64,000 nt of DNA. Origin: Photobacterium jeanii (lineage in GTDB: Bacteria; Pseudomonadota; Gammaproteobacteria; Enterobacterales; Vibrionaceae). Under the pieces are notes generated by a model. That model was not told the DNA's origin. It did no database searches and saw only the letters and a list, made by a program, of their open reading frames with translations. The stretch lies in NCBI RefSeq assembly GCF_001650345.1, contig NZ_LVHF01000033.1, positions 744,001 to 808,000 of the forward strand, in the 5' to 3' direction. The position numbers and the translations under genes are program-made. Positions 45,180 through 54,172 of the stretch are shown here, piece by piece (the first letter of the stretch is position 1; each line of letters starts with the position of its first letter).

Positions 45180-46901
45180 CTAAATGAGTCCCCATTTTTC
45201 GATCATTGCTCTGAGCTCTGATGATTGATATGGCTTACATAAAATATCGTTCATACCTGCAGTTATACAGTCTTCGCGCTCGGCTGTGGTGGTTCCTGCT
45301 GTAAGGGCAACAATTGGTTTACTGTAGCCCTGTTCACGGAGTGTTCGGGTTGCGGTATAGCCATCCATGATTGGCATTCGGCAGTCCATTAAAATCAAAT
45401 CAAAGTCTTTGTCGCTAAGAAGATCTAATGCAATTTTACCGTTATCGGCGATTTCAGGGGTGATCCCCATTTTGGTGAGCATTAATTTGATGATCATCTG
45501 ATTGGTTTTAAGATCTTCGACCACCAATACCGTGACTTTATCGAGTGGCTTGTCGGTTGATGCTCGTGGGGCGTCTTCTTCAACGGTATGATTATGTACC
45601 GCTAACGGTAGGGTGACGGTAAACGTAGAGCCTTTGCCGATATCACTTTCAAGCAGGATATTCCCGTTCATTTGCAAAGCGAGTTGACGACAAATTGCCA
45701 AACCAAGACCTGTGCCTTCATGGCTGCGTTTACTGGAGATATCCACTTGGCTGAAAGGCTTGAATAACTTGCACTGTTCACTTTTGGCGATACCACAGCC
45801 TGAGTCTGTTACGGAAAAAACAAGGTTTTCATCTTGCCAATCTAAATGAGCAGTAACACTGCCGTACTCGGTAAATTTAATCGCGTTACCGATCAGGTTA
45901 ACAAAGATTTGTTTGATTCGATCTTCATCACCAACCAAATAATCGGGAATATTAGCGCCGTTGCTAACGGTGAAATCCAATTGTTTTTCCGAAGCGCGAT
46001 GCATGAATACCGCTTGTAACTTCTCAGCAAGTTGTTTGGAATGAAAAGGAGAGGGGATTAGCTCTAACATACCCGCATTGATCTTACTGTAATCAAGCAA
46101 GTCGTTGATGATCGCCCGAAGCAGTTCACCTGAGTGGTTCAATGTTGTTAGGAGTTTTCGCTGCTCTGGCGATAGTGGTGTTTCTTCTAATAGTTCGGCT
46201 GTGCCAAGCAAACCATTGAGCGGTGTTCTGAGTTCATGATTGATCATGGCAAGGAAATCGCGAGTTGCACGTTCAGAGGCTTCGGCACGCTCTCTCGCTT
46301 GAATTGCTTGCTCTAAGGTCATTTGGCGACCTAGGGTAGTTCTTAGCATCTCGCCAAATAAAGCGATATGCTTGCGGATGATGCTGAGCCAGTAGCCTGA
46401 TGCTTTCAGGCGTGCAGCAAAAAAACCTAAGCTGCCGTCTTTACTATTAAGGGCAAGCCAAAAAATCCCTTCTTTTTCATCCCACCAGTTTGGGTCATTT
46501 TGAAGCTCGGGTGGTGGTGTCCATTGCTGGCGACGCCCACTGTAAAACTCGCCTTTAAAATTTAGTGAGTCTTGTGGATTAATATGGATGCAAACAGCGC
46601 GCACAGAGGAGTTATCGACTAAGTCAGTACTGAGTTGCTGAAGCAAGCTTGGGGTTAAAGCTTCGGATAAAAAGCGCTGCCCGTAGTCTAACAGCATAGT
46701 TTCGACTCGAGTCTGATACGCCAAACGTTCAGAATCGAGCTCGGCTTGAGCTTTCAGCTTCTCAGCGGATTGTTGCAGCAGCTGGTTGGCATTGAATAAG
46801 TCGAGGCTTTTTTCCTCTAACAATTTTTCTGCCGCTTTACGTGCTGATCTTTCGCGTTTCAGCTTTTTCTCAAGTAATGCAATGTGGGCCGTTGGTTCCA
46901 T
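45180..46901 (-). CDS. Hybrid sensor histidine kinase paired with H-NOX (HqsK-like)
   Basis: A 573-aa cytoplasmic kinase: an N-terminal coiled coil (about 5-60), a GAF-like region (about 70-195), a dimerisation/phosphoacceptor domain with His222 in MINHELRTPLNG, an ATPase domain (NLIGNAIKF, DSGCGI, GTGLGLAI) and a receiver domain with Asp506 in LILMDCRMPIMDG. No transmembrane segment. The H-NOX gene lies six bases upstream on the same strand. In Vibrio such kinases (HqsK, HnoK) are controlled by NO-bound H-NOX and feed quorum-sensing or c-di-GMP pathways. The receiver ends the protein without an HPt domain, so a separate phosphotransfer partner is needed. Confidence 0.88.
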   Translation of the reverse strand: MEPTAHIALLEKKLKRERSARKAAEKLLEEKSLDLFNANQLLQQSAEKLKAQAELDSERLAYQTRVETMLLDYGQRFLSEALTPSLLQQLSTDLVDNSSVRAVCIHINPQDSLNFKGEFYSGRRQQWTPPPELQNDPNWWDEKEGIFWLALNSKDGSLGFFAARLKASGYWLSIIRKHIALFGEMLRTTLGRQMTLEQAIQARERAEASERATRDFLAMINHELRTPLNGLLGTAELLEETPLSPEQRKLLTTLNHSGELLRAIINDLLDYSKINAGMLELIPSPFHSKQLAEKLQAVFMHRASEKQLDFTVSNGANIPDYLVGDEDRIKQIFVNLIGNAIKFTEYGSVTAHLDWQDENLVFSVTDSGCGIAKSEQCKLFKPFSQVDISSKRSHEGTGLGLAICRQLALQMNGNILLESDIGKGSTFTVTLPLAVHNHTVEEDAPRASTDKPLDKVTVLVVEDLKTNQMIIKLMLTKMGITPEIADNGKIALDLLSDKDFDLILMDCRMPIMDGYTATRTLREQGYSKPIVALTAGTTTAEREDCITAGMNDILCKPYQSSELRAMIEKWGLI

Positions 46902-46906
46902 AGACT

Positions 46907-47443
46907 TTAAGCCGCAAGCAGGATGTTAAATCGAACATGGCTTTGGTCGTTGACAATGGGCTCCATTTCAACCTCAATAGTTTGATTAAAGTGTTCAGCG
47001 CAGCCTTTGATTAACCCTAAGCAAACATGAGACATACAGCGTGCAGAGCGGTAATCCATCACCATTTGAGATTCAGTTTCTGAAATGAACTCAAATCGCG
47101 GTGGGGTCGCATCTGGGTAGAGCTTTTTAACTTCAATATGAATATGTTCTTCTACTTTTTTAATGAAAGTAAATGTCGAGGTTTGCCCATCAACAGGGAT
47201 AGGTAGGCTCTCTAAAAGACGGGTGAAGACGGCTTTGCCGTAGACTTCTTGCAAGTCTTCAGCTGGCACACTTGTGATTTTGCTTAACGTGATGATGAGC
47301 TTAACAAGATCTTTATGATCGTAACTACCAACAGCGGTGTAACTACCTTCGTCAAATGCTTCGTCTAGCATCTGCTGACACACTTCCATCCCAAAAGCGG
47401 ATTCGACGATATCCAGAAATTCAGTGAAAATGATCCCTTTCAT
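46907..47443 (-). CDS. Haem NO-binding (H-NOX) sensor
   Basis: A 178-aa H-NOX protein. The proximal haem ligand is His102 (in EEHIHIEVKK), and the YxSxR porphyrin-binding motif is Tyr131-Ser133-Arg135, the same numbering as the Thermoanaerobacter H-NOX. Other family features are MKGIIFTEF at the start and YPDATPPRF. The protein binds NO on haem and regulates the neighbouring histidine kinase. AGGAAA precedes the start. Operon with the kinase gene. Confidence 0.94.
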   Translation of the reverse strand: MKGIIFTEFLDIVESAFGMEVCQQMLDEAFDEGSYTAVGSYDHKDLVKLIITLSKITSVPAEDLQEVYGKAVFTRLLESLPIPVDGQTSTFTFIKKVEEHIHIEVKKLYPDATPPRFEFISETESQMVMDYRSARCMSHVCLGLIKGCAEHFNQTIEVEMEPIVNDQSHVRFNILLAA

Positions 47444-47594
47444 TGCTCGATTTCCTTTTTATCCTTATTACCGCAAGTATGGTAAGCAAAGTAAAAATCG
47501 TCAAAAATCAATTACAAGAAAGTGTTTTAGCGTGAAGATAGCTGAGGAGTAGAGTGCCTAGTTTTTATGACTAGCCACTCTGAAAAGGTATGAT

Positions 47595-48089
47595 TTAGTG
47601 CTCGATATAAAGGCTGTCAGCCGATGCTTGAGTCGATAGGTAAGCTGTCATTTCAGCTATCAGTTCGGCTTGGTTTGGTAGTGGGAGCGCATAAACATCG
47701 CTGATCAAACTACCTTGTTCATTTTGATACAACATACCGCATGCTGCTGGTTTGCCTTTAAAGAAGCCAACATACAGCTGAGCAGGTGAGTCTGCTTCAA
47801 ACATGATTTGAGTAAGGTATTCCATCACCGCTTCTTGTTGATTTTCATCTTGCCATTGCTTAGAGCGAATAAGTGCATAGCGAATGGTGAGAGGGTGACA
47901 ATCAACAGGGTAAAAAGAGAGGTGTTGGCTAGGTAGTGGCTGAGGTGCATTGAGAGACGTTGAAGTGGTTTCATCTTGCTGAGACTGGTACAGCGATAAA
48001 CCTTGTTTACTGAGTTCGGTCGGATATTCTGCATCCGTGATGTGACTTGCCATCCAAGCCTGTTTTGAAGCGTGAAGTTGCTCAATCAT
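47595..48089 (-). CDS. Hypothetical protein, possible GNAT-like fold
   Basis: A 164-aa soluble protein. The stretch AQLYVGFFKGKPAACGMLYQ followed by a strand (SLISDVYALPLP) and a helix is reminiscent of the acetyltransferase core, but the CoA-binding RxxGxG/A motif is missing. The first half is Ser/Gln/Thr-rich. The ribosome binding site is weak. No function can be claimed. Confidence 0.5.
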   Translation of the reverse strand: MIEQLHASKQAWMASHITDAEYPTELSKQGLSLYQSQQDETTSTSLNAPQPLPSQHLSFYPVDCHPLTIRYALIRSKQWQDENQQEAVMEYLTQIMFEADSPAQLYVGFFKGKPAACGMLYQNEQGSLISDVYALPLPNQAELIAEMTAYLSTQASADSLYIEH

Positions 48090-48183
48090 TAACTACATCT
48101 ATTCGTTCTGTGTTGAGGTAGGTTCACCATACAGCAAAAGAAATCAACTGTGTATGGTTATTTTGAACAATTAAACAAAAGGG

Positions 48184-48215
48184 AAACTCAGCAATCGCAG
48201 TGTATTGCTGAGTTT
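48184..48215. terminator. Hairpin between the nitroreductase and the gene at 47595
   Basis: Perfect twelve-base arms 48184-48195 and 48204-48215; on the minus strand CCCTTTTG follows. Confidence 0.6.
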
Positions 48216-48302
48216 GATGCGTATTCTTTCATCTGCCGAGGTTAAGAATAGAGGTACTTAAGACCAATGAATGAATACTGTAAAATCTGTTGCGAGATTG
48301 AC

Positions 48303-49031
48303 TTAGTGTTCGAAAATGATCTCGGCGTTATCAACTCGGTGGCGTTCGCTGTAAATGCCATCTTCAGCACGTTTACCGCAGCCAATGATCATGGTGATCT
48401 CTGCGCCTTTTGGTAGGTCGAGTAGCTTCTTGGCACGAACCGAATCAAATCCTTCCATCGGGCAAGTGTCGTAGCCTTCAGCCCGCATGGCTGTCATAAA
48501 GGTCATCGCAGCAAGGGAGCTACTTTTGTGTAAGCACACCCGCACATCCGCTTTGGTGACTTCGCGCATCATAGGTTTGTTGCGACCTAAGAATGCACAC
48601 AACACTTTTCGCGCCATACCGTATAAGCCGAAACGGTCATTACGGTACACAAATGGGATCAGCTTTTCGTAATACTTCAATGCCTTAGTCGCTGTGGCAT
48701 CGTTGCGACCTTCGAAAGCGTCACGTACCACTTTGGCATTCATCTTAGCGCGAGATTCCCATTTGTAAGGGGTGACAACAAAAGCCACAAGCTCGTTTGC
48801 GGTTGCGGCGGCATTTTGCCCCATACAAATTTTGCTGAGTTCTTTGCGTTTGTCTTCACTCACAATGCGGTGAAACTCCCACAGTTGCATGTTAGAGCTG
48901 TTTGGCGAAAGTGCAGCCAGCTCTAATGAGCGCGTTACCGCTTGGTGATTAAATGGCGTGGTTTGATCGTATTTTCTCACCGAGCGGCGGCTGTGAACCA
49001 GCTGCTCAAAGGCATGTTTGTGTTCAGTCAT
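48303..49031 (-). CDS. Nitroreductase-family protein
   Basis: A 242-aa FMN-dependent nitroreductase-fold protein: SRRSVRKYDQTTPF opens with the FMN-contacting Arg pair, then SPNSSNMQLWEFHR, and the last third has IGCGKRAEDGIYSERHRV. It would reduce nitro compounds or quinones with NAD(P)H. The middle (90-170) is longer than in small NfsB-type enzymes. The ribosome binding site is weak. Confidence 0.82.
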   Translation of the reverse strand: MTEHKHAFEQLVHSRRSVRKYDQTTPFNHQAVTRSLELAALSPNSSNMQLWEFHRIVSEDKRKELSKICMGQNAAATANELVAFVVTPYKWESRAKMNAKVVRDAFEGRNDATATKALKYYEKLIPFVYRNDRFGLYGMARKVLCAFLGRNKPMMREVTKADVRVCLHKSSSLAAMTFMTAMRAEGYDTCPMEGFDSVRAKKLLDLPKGAEITMIIGCGKRAEDGIYSERHRVDNAEIIFEH

Positions 49032-49334
49032 AATTAGCGTGCTCGTAAAAATCCTGACCGATTTCTACCTATATTCTGTGCAGATTTCAAGCAATTTGAT
49101 TGTTGTGTTATTGCATAGGTGAATAACATTGCGAATTCTGATTCGTCAAAATGTCATGTAGGAAAAATAAACTTGAAGTTGCTCGCTGTTTTGCATTCTC
49201 GATGCGCATTTTTTATGCAATTAAGCTAACAAGGAAAGAGGTATTTTTCCTAGCAGGCAATTTGTTGTTTCATCTAGCAAGGCTGAGTTGCTGGTGGTTA
49301 GTTGATTTGCTGGGGTTATTTTGAGGGACTTTTT
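49032..49334. other. Gene-free stretch between nitroreductase and KfrA-like genes
   Basis: Divergent promoter region, AT-rich. I see nothing distinctive in it. Confidence 0.4.
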
Positions 49335-50108
49335 ATGCAAACGACAAACATGGCAGTGTTTCCTGATTTAAAAACTTCAACATGGATAGATCCAAAGCTG
49401 TATTTCACCCAAATTCAACTGTGGCTCGATGCTGGCAAAGCGCTAGAAACGATCACGGCTAATCAGCTTCAGCAAGCTGTTGGTGGTAGCTATCAGCATG
49501 CTTTAGATATATTGGAAGAACTAGATGCTTATATAGCATGCGAGCGTGAACAAGCATCAGGTTTAGTGTTTCCATTCAATTTGATTAACCAAATGCACAA
49601 TAATTATATGGATGCATGGCGCGTCATGGTTGGGATGGGTAGTCAATCAAAAGAGATTGAAGCTCAGACATTCAATGAGAAGTTAGCTGAAGTTGAGCAG
49701 AACCTACTTGTCTTGAATGAGCAGTTAAATGCTAAGCAAGTAGCGCTTGATGAATTGGAGCAAGCGAAAGCCTCAGAACTGCAAAAAGCGGTGAAAGCTA
49801 AACAAACGGCACAGCAAAATGCACGAAAAGCGAAAGCAGAGCTGACCGCAGCAAGTAAAGAGAACACAGCGCTGGCGAAGGAGCTTAAAGCACTGCAATC
49901 GACATTGTCAACGCAACAAAGTGAGCATGATAAAACCAAATCTGATTACGAAAAGTTGGTGTCAGATATGGAGCAGCAAGCCAAGCAGCAGGTTGAGGCA
50001 CAGCGTCATCGTGTTGAAGAACTGAATCAACAACTAGAGCAGGTTTCACGAGAGCTCGAAGCAAAGAACCAACAACTGGCACAACATCATGAAAACCAAG
50101 GTCATTAA
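49335..50108 (+). CDS. KfrA-like DNA-binding coiled-coil protein
   Basis: A 257-aa protein with an N-terminal KfrA_N-like segment (about residues 20-75, including TANQLQQAVGGSYQHALDIL) and a long Ala/Lys/Glu/Gln-rich coiled coil from about residue 115 to the end. KfrA proteins are plasmid-borne DNA-binding proteins with a winged helix and a long coil, but chromosomal relatives exist. GAGGGA precedes the ATG at 49335, preferred over an in-frame start at 49302. The target is unknown. A terminator hairpin follows. Confidence 0.65.
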   Translation: MQTTNMAVFPDLKTSTWIDPKLYFTQIQLWLDAGKALETITANQLQQAVGGSYQHALDILEELDAYIACEREQASGLVFPFNLINQMHNNYMDAWRVMVGMGSQSKEIEAQTFNEKLAEVEQNLLVLNEQLNAKQVALDELEQAKASELQKAVKAKQTAQQNARKAKAELTAASKENTALAKELKALQSTLSTQQSEHDKTKSDYEKLVSDMEQQAKQQVEAQRHRVEELNQQLEQVSRELEAKNQQLAQHHENQGH

Positions 50109-50167
50109 TTGTGATGACGAAAGCTTGTTCTTAAGCGGTTGATGAGATGAATGATGGCTAGTGAATA

Positions 50168-50199
50168 GAAAGAAGGGCAGTTTTTACTGCCTTTCTTTA
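50168..50199 (+). terminator. Terminator of the KfrA-like gene
   Basis: Thirteen-base arms AAAGAAGGGCAGT / ACTGCCTTTCTTT (one G-U pair) around TTT. Confidence 0.75.
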
Positions 50200-50400
50200 T
50201 GTCTGTTATTCGATAAACCAGGCATGAGTGGAGTCTAGTTAGGCTGTTTGTTCTATATTTTACGGCTAATACTTAAGCAATCGGTTTAATACAAGTTATT
50301 GAGTTAATTATTATTGGTGATAGTTATTCAATGAACACGTAATTAACGATAAAATACGGAAGTGTTAAATTAAACTATTAAAATAGCAGGTTCCTCTTTT

Positions 50401-52101
50401 ATGAGCGGTCAGCGTCTTAAAACTCAGTTCCATCGTTTATACAGTCACTTTGAAGGTAAGGATAGTGATACCAGCCTACAAGAGATAGCCGAGATCTTGT
50501 TCTGTACTCATCGTAATGTGCGTATGGTCATGAACAAGATGGCGGATAAAGGGTGGATCGATTGGCAACCTGCGGTTGGACGCGGTAAGTTATCTAGACT
50601 TATTTTTCATAGTACAGATAATGAGTTACAGCAAAACTATGCTAGAAAGCTAGTCGCAGAAGGTAAGCTTGAACCTGCACTTACCGCTCTAAATAATGAT
50701 GCCACCATGTTGGCGCAATTGATCCAAGAACAGTTGGGTGTTTCTACTCAGCAAGGCAAGCAAGTGGTGCGTTTACCCTACTATCGTGCCTTCGGTAATT
50801 TAGACCCACTTACCCCGTTACGCCGCTCTGAACAGCACTTAGTTCGGCAGATTTTTAGTGGCTTAACACGTTTAGATGAGAAAAAAGGGGAAGTAGAATC
50901 TGACTTGGCTCACCACTGGGAGGCATTATCCTCGCGTCATTGGCGTTTTTATTTACGTCCAGCCGTTCGGTTTCATAATGGTAAGTTGCTTGATACTAAG
51001 GATGTGATTGCGACCCTTAATCAGGTTAAGCAGCATCGTTTGTTTAGACATTTATTGTCAATTGATTCTATTGCTCCTCACACGATAGATATTCACTTAA
51101 AACGTGATGATGTACGTTTGCCGTATTTGTTGGCTGATCACCTTGCTGTTATTCAACCAGCGGAAATGGTGACACATCGCGATCCTGATGCGCTTCCTAT
51201 CGGCACTGGCGCTTATAAGCTAACTCAAAATGACAATCAGCGCGTCAAACTAGAAGCATTCGATCAGTATTATGGTTTTCGTGCCATGATCGACGTGGTG
51301 GAAATTTGGATCTTAGAAGACTTTGATGTTTTCTACCTCAAGCCTGTTAGCGAGAGTGATGAAATCGCTGAGCGTGGTGTCTCATCACGACTGCACCTTG
51401 ATGAAGGTTGTAACTATTTGCTTTACAACCGCCAAACTGGACTTGCTAACAATCAAGAGTGGTTACATTATTTTGCTCAGCGTTTTAACACCCTTGCGAT
51501 GCAGTGTTTGCTCGATCAAGCGAAGTTTAGTGAGCTGCGTTTGATCAATGCTTATGGATTGCTTCCGGGCTGGGCGCATAACTCCAATATGAACGTTACT
51601 GTGCAATACCCCCCGACACGACGTACCGTGACGATTGCACATTTGCAAGATCATCCGGTTTATCCATTGATTGCTGAGAAAATGACGCAGTTACTGAAAC
51701 AAGATGGGTTGAAGGTGAAGGTACTCTCGCTTTCAACGGCTGAAATGCTGGTTGGTAAGCATGCGAGTAAAGTTGATATTTGGATCAGTGGCATGAGTCT
51801 GACTACGACTCAAGACGAAGCGATTTTGCCTTGGTTATACAGTTTTGATCATCTTTATCGCGCAATGCCAGATGATGAATTTGCTCAACTTGAGGCTTTG
51901 ATTGCGGAGTGGCGTTCAGATAGTACCAAAGCGTTTCCTGCTAACGAGATTGGCATGAACTTGGTGCAGAGTCATCAAATTCAGCCTTTATTCCATGCTT
52001 GGCTAGGTGTCGATAACAGCGGTGAACTACAGGGCATGACTTCTAATTCTTTGGGGTGGTTTGATTTCACTTCGGTGTGGAAGAAGCCCAATTTTAGCTA
52101 G
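50401..52101 (+). CDS. SgrR-like regulator with solute-binding domain
   Basis: A 566-aa protein with an N-terminal winged-helix domain (about 1-115: LQEIAEILFCTHRNVRMVMN, then WQPAVGRGKLSRL) fused to an extracellular-solute-binding-protein type 5 domain (LDPLTPLRRSEQHLVRQIFS onwards). This is the architecture of E. coli SgrR, which senses sugar-phosphate stress and activates the sRNA SgrS. No signal peptide, in keeping with a cytoplasmic regulator. I see no SgrS-like RNA next to it. The ligand is unknown. Confidence 0.85.
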   Translation: MSGQRLKTQFHRLYSHFEGKDSDTSLQEIAEILFCTHRNVRMVMNKMADKGWIDWQPAVGRGKLSRLIFHSTDNELQQNYARKLVAEGKLEPALTALNNDATMLAQLIQEQLGVSTQQGKQVVRLPYYRAFGNLDPLTPLRRSEQHLVRQIFSGLTRLDEKKGEVESDLAHHWEALSSRHWRFYLRPAVRFHNGKLLDTKDVIATLNQVKQHRLFRHLLSIDSIAPHTIDIHLKRDDVRLPYLLADHLAVIQPAEMVTHRDPDALPIGTGAYKLTQNDNQRVKLEAFDQYYGFRAMIDVVEIWILEDFDVFYLKPVSESDEIAERGVSSRLHLDEGCNYLLYNRQTGLANNQEWLHYFAQRFNTLAMQCLLDQAKFSELRLINAYGLLPGWAHNSNMNVTVQYPPTRRTVTIAHLQDHPVYPLIAEKMTQLLKQDGLKVKVLSLSTAEMLVGKHASKVDIWISGMSLTTTQDEAILPWLYSFDHLYRAMPDDEFAQLEALIAEWRSDSTKAFPANEIGMNLVQSHQIQPLFHAWLGVDNSGELQGMTSNSLGWFDFTSVWKKPNFS

Positions 52102-52156
52102 TGCACTAGTGCGGTTAAATCGCATAAAAGCAAGACAATAAGAAAGCAATAAAGTA

Positions 52157-52182
52157 AGAGGGGCTATATAAGCCCCTCTGTT
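52157..52182. terminator. Bidirectional terminator between sgrR-like and dac genes
   Basis: Perfect nine-base arms AGAGGGGCT (52157-52165) and AGCCCCTCT (52171-52179). Confidence 0.8.
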
Positions 52183-52203
52183 GTATCTGGTACTTGCTTG
52201 AGG

Positions 52204-53424
52204 TCACTGCGTTTGAGTGGGTTCAGGATTCCAGTCTTGGCTGTTAAACCACTGCCCAATAGGTCTCCACACCATGTCTATCATGGTTTTGTACCAAGGT
52301 GCTTTTTCTACCGCTTGTGCTGTGATGATAGGTTGGACCGTTAATAATTCATCGTTTAAGTACCATTCCACTTTACCCACTTGAGTGCCTTTTTCTATTG
52401 GGGCTTCAAGGTTTGGGTCGTAATACACTTTGTGTTCTAAATTTTTACGTTGGCGACGCGGGACAGTGATCACACCGCTTTCACCTAAGCTAACATCGAC
52501 TTTGGAAGGCGAACCGTACCAGATCTTCACTGGATCGAGCTCTTTATTATTAAATTGTGGGCGAATATCTTGGAAGAAACGAAATCCCCAAGTTAACAGC
52601 TTCTTGCTTTCTGATGTTCGCTGCTGGGTGCTAGCACTTCCCATAACAACGGCAATAAGACGTTGATCATTTTGCTCGGCAGAGGATACCAAACTATATC
52701 CCGCCTTAGAGGTATAGCCTGTTTTCACGCCATCTACATTTAAGGTGCTATCCCACAATAGGGCGTTACGGTTGCCCTGTTTAATTTTCTGGAAGGTAAA
52801 AGATTTTTCTTTGTATAGGCTGTAAACCTCAGGCAAGTCTTGGATGAAAGCGCGTGTGAGAAGGGCCATATCATAGGCGGTGGTGAATTGTTCCTCAGCG
52901 TCTAAACCGTGTGGGTTTGAGAAATAGCTATTTTGCATGTTAAGCCGCTCGGCTTGATTGTTCATCATTTCGATAAAGGCTGATTGATGCCCTGCAACGT
53001 GTTCAGCAAGGGCAACGGTTGCGTCGTTCCCTGAAGAGATAATGACGCCACGATTAAGATCGTCCACCGAAACTTCATCACCAATATTCAAAAACATTTT
53101 TGAAGATCCGGGGAATTTTTTTCCCCAAGCATTTTCACTAATGATGACGATATCTTCGTTAGTAATATGGCCAGCTTGGATTTCTTTACCCACGACGTAA
53201 GAAGTCATGATTTTGGTTAGGCTAGCAGGGGCGAGTGGTGCATGTTCGTTTTCACTGGCTATGACCTGTCCTGAAGCATAACTCATTAAGACCCAAGCTT
53301 TGGCACTGACTTGCGGCGGTGTTGGCATAGGAGAGGGCTCAGCCAAAGCAGGGGGAGAAATCCCAAGGTGTGTAATCGCTGCCGTGATAAAGGCAAATTT
53401 GACGAGAGGTTTGGCTGATTTCAT
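52204..53424 (-). CDS. D-alanyl-D-alanine carboxypeptidase (PBP5/6 type)
   Basis: A 406-aa low-molecular-mass penicillin-binding protein. The active-site residues are Ser68 and Lys71 (SLTKIM), Ser131-Gly-Asn133 (SGN) and Lys234-Thr-Gly (KTG). A signal peptide opens it and a C-terminal domain of PBP5 type follows; the last 25 residues (MIDMVWRPIGQWFNSQDWN) look like the amphipathic membrane anchor. It trims the terminal D-Ala from pentapeptides of peptidoglycan. The start at 53424 has AGGAAG upstream. Confidence 0.93.
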   Translation of the reverse strand: MKSAKPLVKFAFITAAITHLGISPPALAEPSPMPTPPQVSAKAWVLMSYASGQVIASENEHAPLAPASLTKIMTSYVVGKEIQAGHITNEDIVIISENAWGKKFPGSSKMFLNIGDEVSVDDLNRGVIISSGNDATVALAEHVAGHQSAFIEMMNNQAERLNMQNSYFSNPHGLDAEEQFTTAYDMALLTRAFIQDLPEVYSLYKEKSFTFQKIKQGNRNALLWDSTLNVDGVKTGYTSKAGYSLVSSAEQNDQRLIAVVMGSASTQQRTSESKKLLTWGFRFFQDIRPQFNNKELDPVKIWYGSPSKVDVSLGESGVITVPRRQRKNLEHKVYYDPNLEAPIEKGTQVGKVEWYLNDELLTVQPIITAQAVEKAPWYKTMIDMVWRPIGQWFNSQDWNPEPTQTQ

Positions 53425-53698
53425 CACGCTTCCTTCTTATCCATGAATGCGAAATGGTGCGCTGAGGTTTGCGACGCCTTATTGTCTAGCTTAGTAAAAT
53501 ATTGACCGAGTTAGGATAAATTTGTGAAAGCCAGCTTTTAGTTTTCAATCAAATAGAACGTTAGACTGGAGCTTGATAGCAATACTGCAAAGCATAAGGT
53601 GGTAACGAAGGGGGGGATGGGTGTCTGGCTTGCAAAAGGTTTAGAGCGATTATTTGCAAACCAGACGGGGAGAAAGTCTTGGCATTTAACAGTGGTGC

Positions 53699-54172
53699 TT
53701 AATAGTAGCTCTCACTGTAGCTAAGGTTTAGGTTGTTCTGACTTTCCATAAAGGCAACGTGGAGATCGATAAGTTGCGTGCTCTCTTGTTGCCATTTGCT
53801 ATCGGGCTGTTGCTGGCAAAATTCCATCATGGCGACAATCATTCGGTCGAGCTTTTTCAGACACCAGCGTTTTAAATCAGGCGCGATCTGTTGGTCACAT
53901 ACCATGCTTTGTAATTTGGCATAACCAAATTGCATGTAATTAAACGCTTTTTCACTGTCTGGTAAGTCTTGATAGTAAAAACTTAGCCGTTGGCAAGCAT
54001 CAAGCCAGTAGGCTAGCGCTTCATTATGGGCTTCACAGCTAACATCGGAGAAGATGATATCTGGCGCATGATTTAATGCATCGATTAGTGTTTGAATGTC
54101 TCTCTGTTGTGGTGATACCGGCTTTTGGTACCAGGTTTTAATGTTGTCTAACCACAAATGGAGTTCCGTCAT
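53699..54172 (-). CDS. Hypothetical protein of the Fur-regulated ATPase operon
   Basis: A 157-aa soluble, helical protein with many Trp, Tyr and Gln and four cysteines (none paired as CxxC). No signal peptide or membrane segment. Its ATG overlaps the stop of the upstream ATPase by four bases (ATGA), so it is translated with the ATPases. I do not recognise it. Position says it works with them. Confidence 0.7.
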   Translation of the reverse strand: MTELHLWLDNIKTWYQKPVSPQQRDIQTLIDALNHAPDIIFSDVSCEAHNEALAYWLDACQRLSFYYQDLPDSEKAFNYMQFGYAKLQSMVCDQQIAPDLKRWCLKKLDRMIVAMMEFCQQQPDSKWQQESTQLIDLHVAFMESQNNLNLSYSESYY

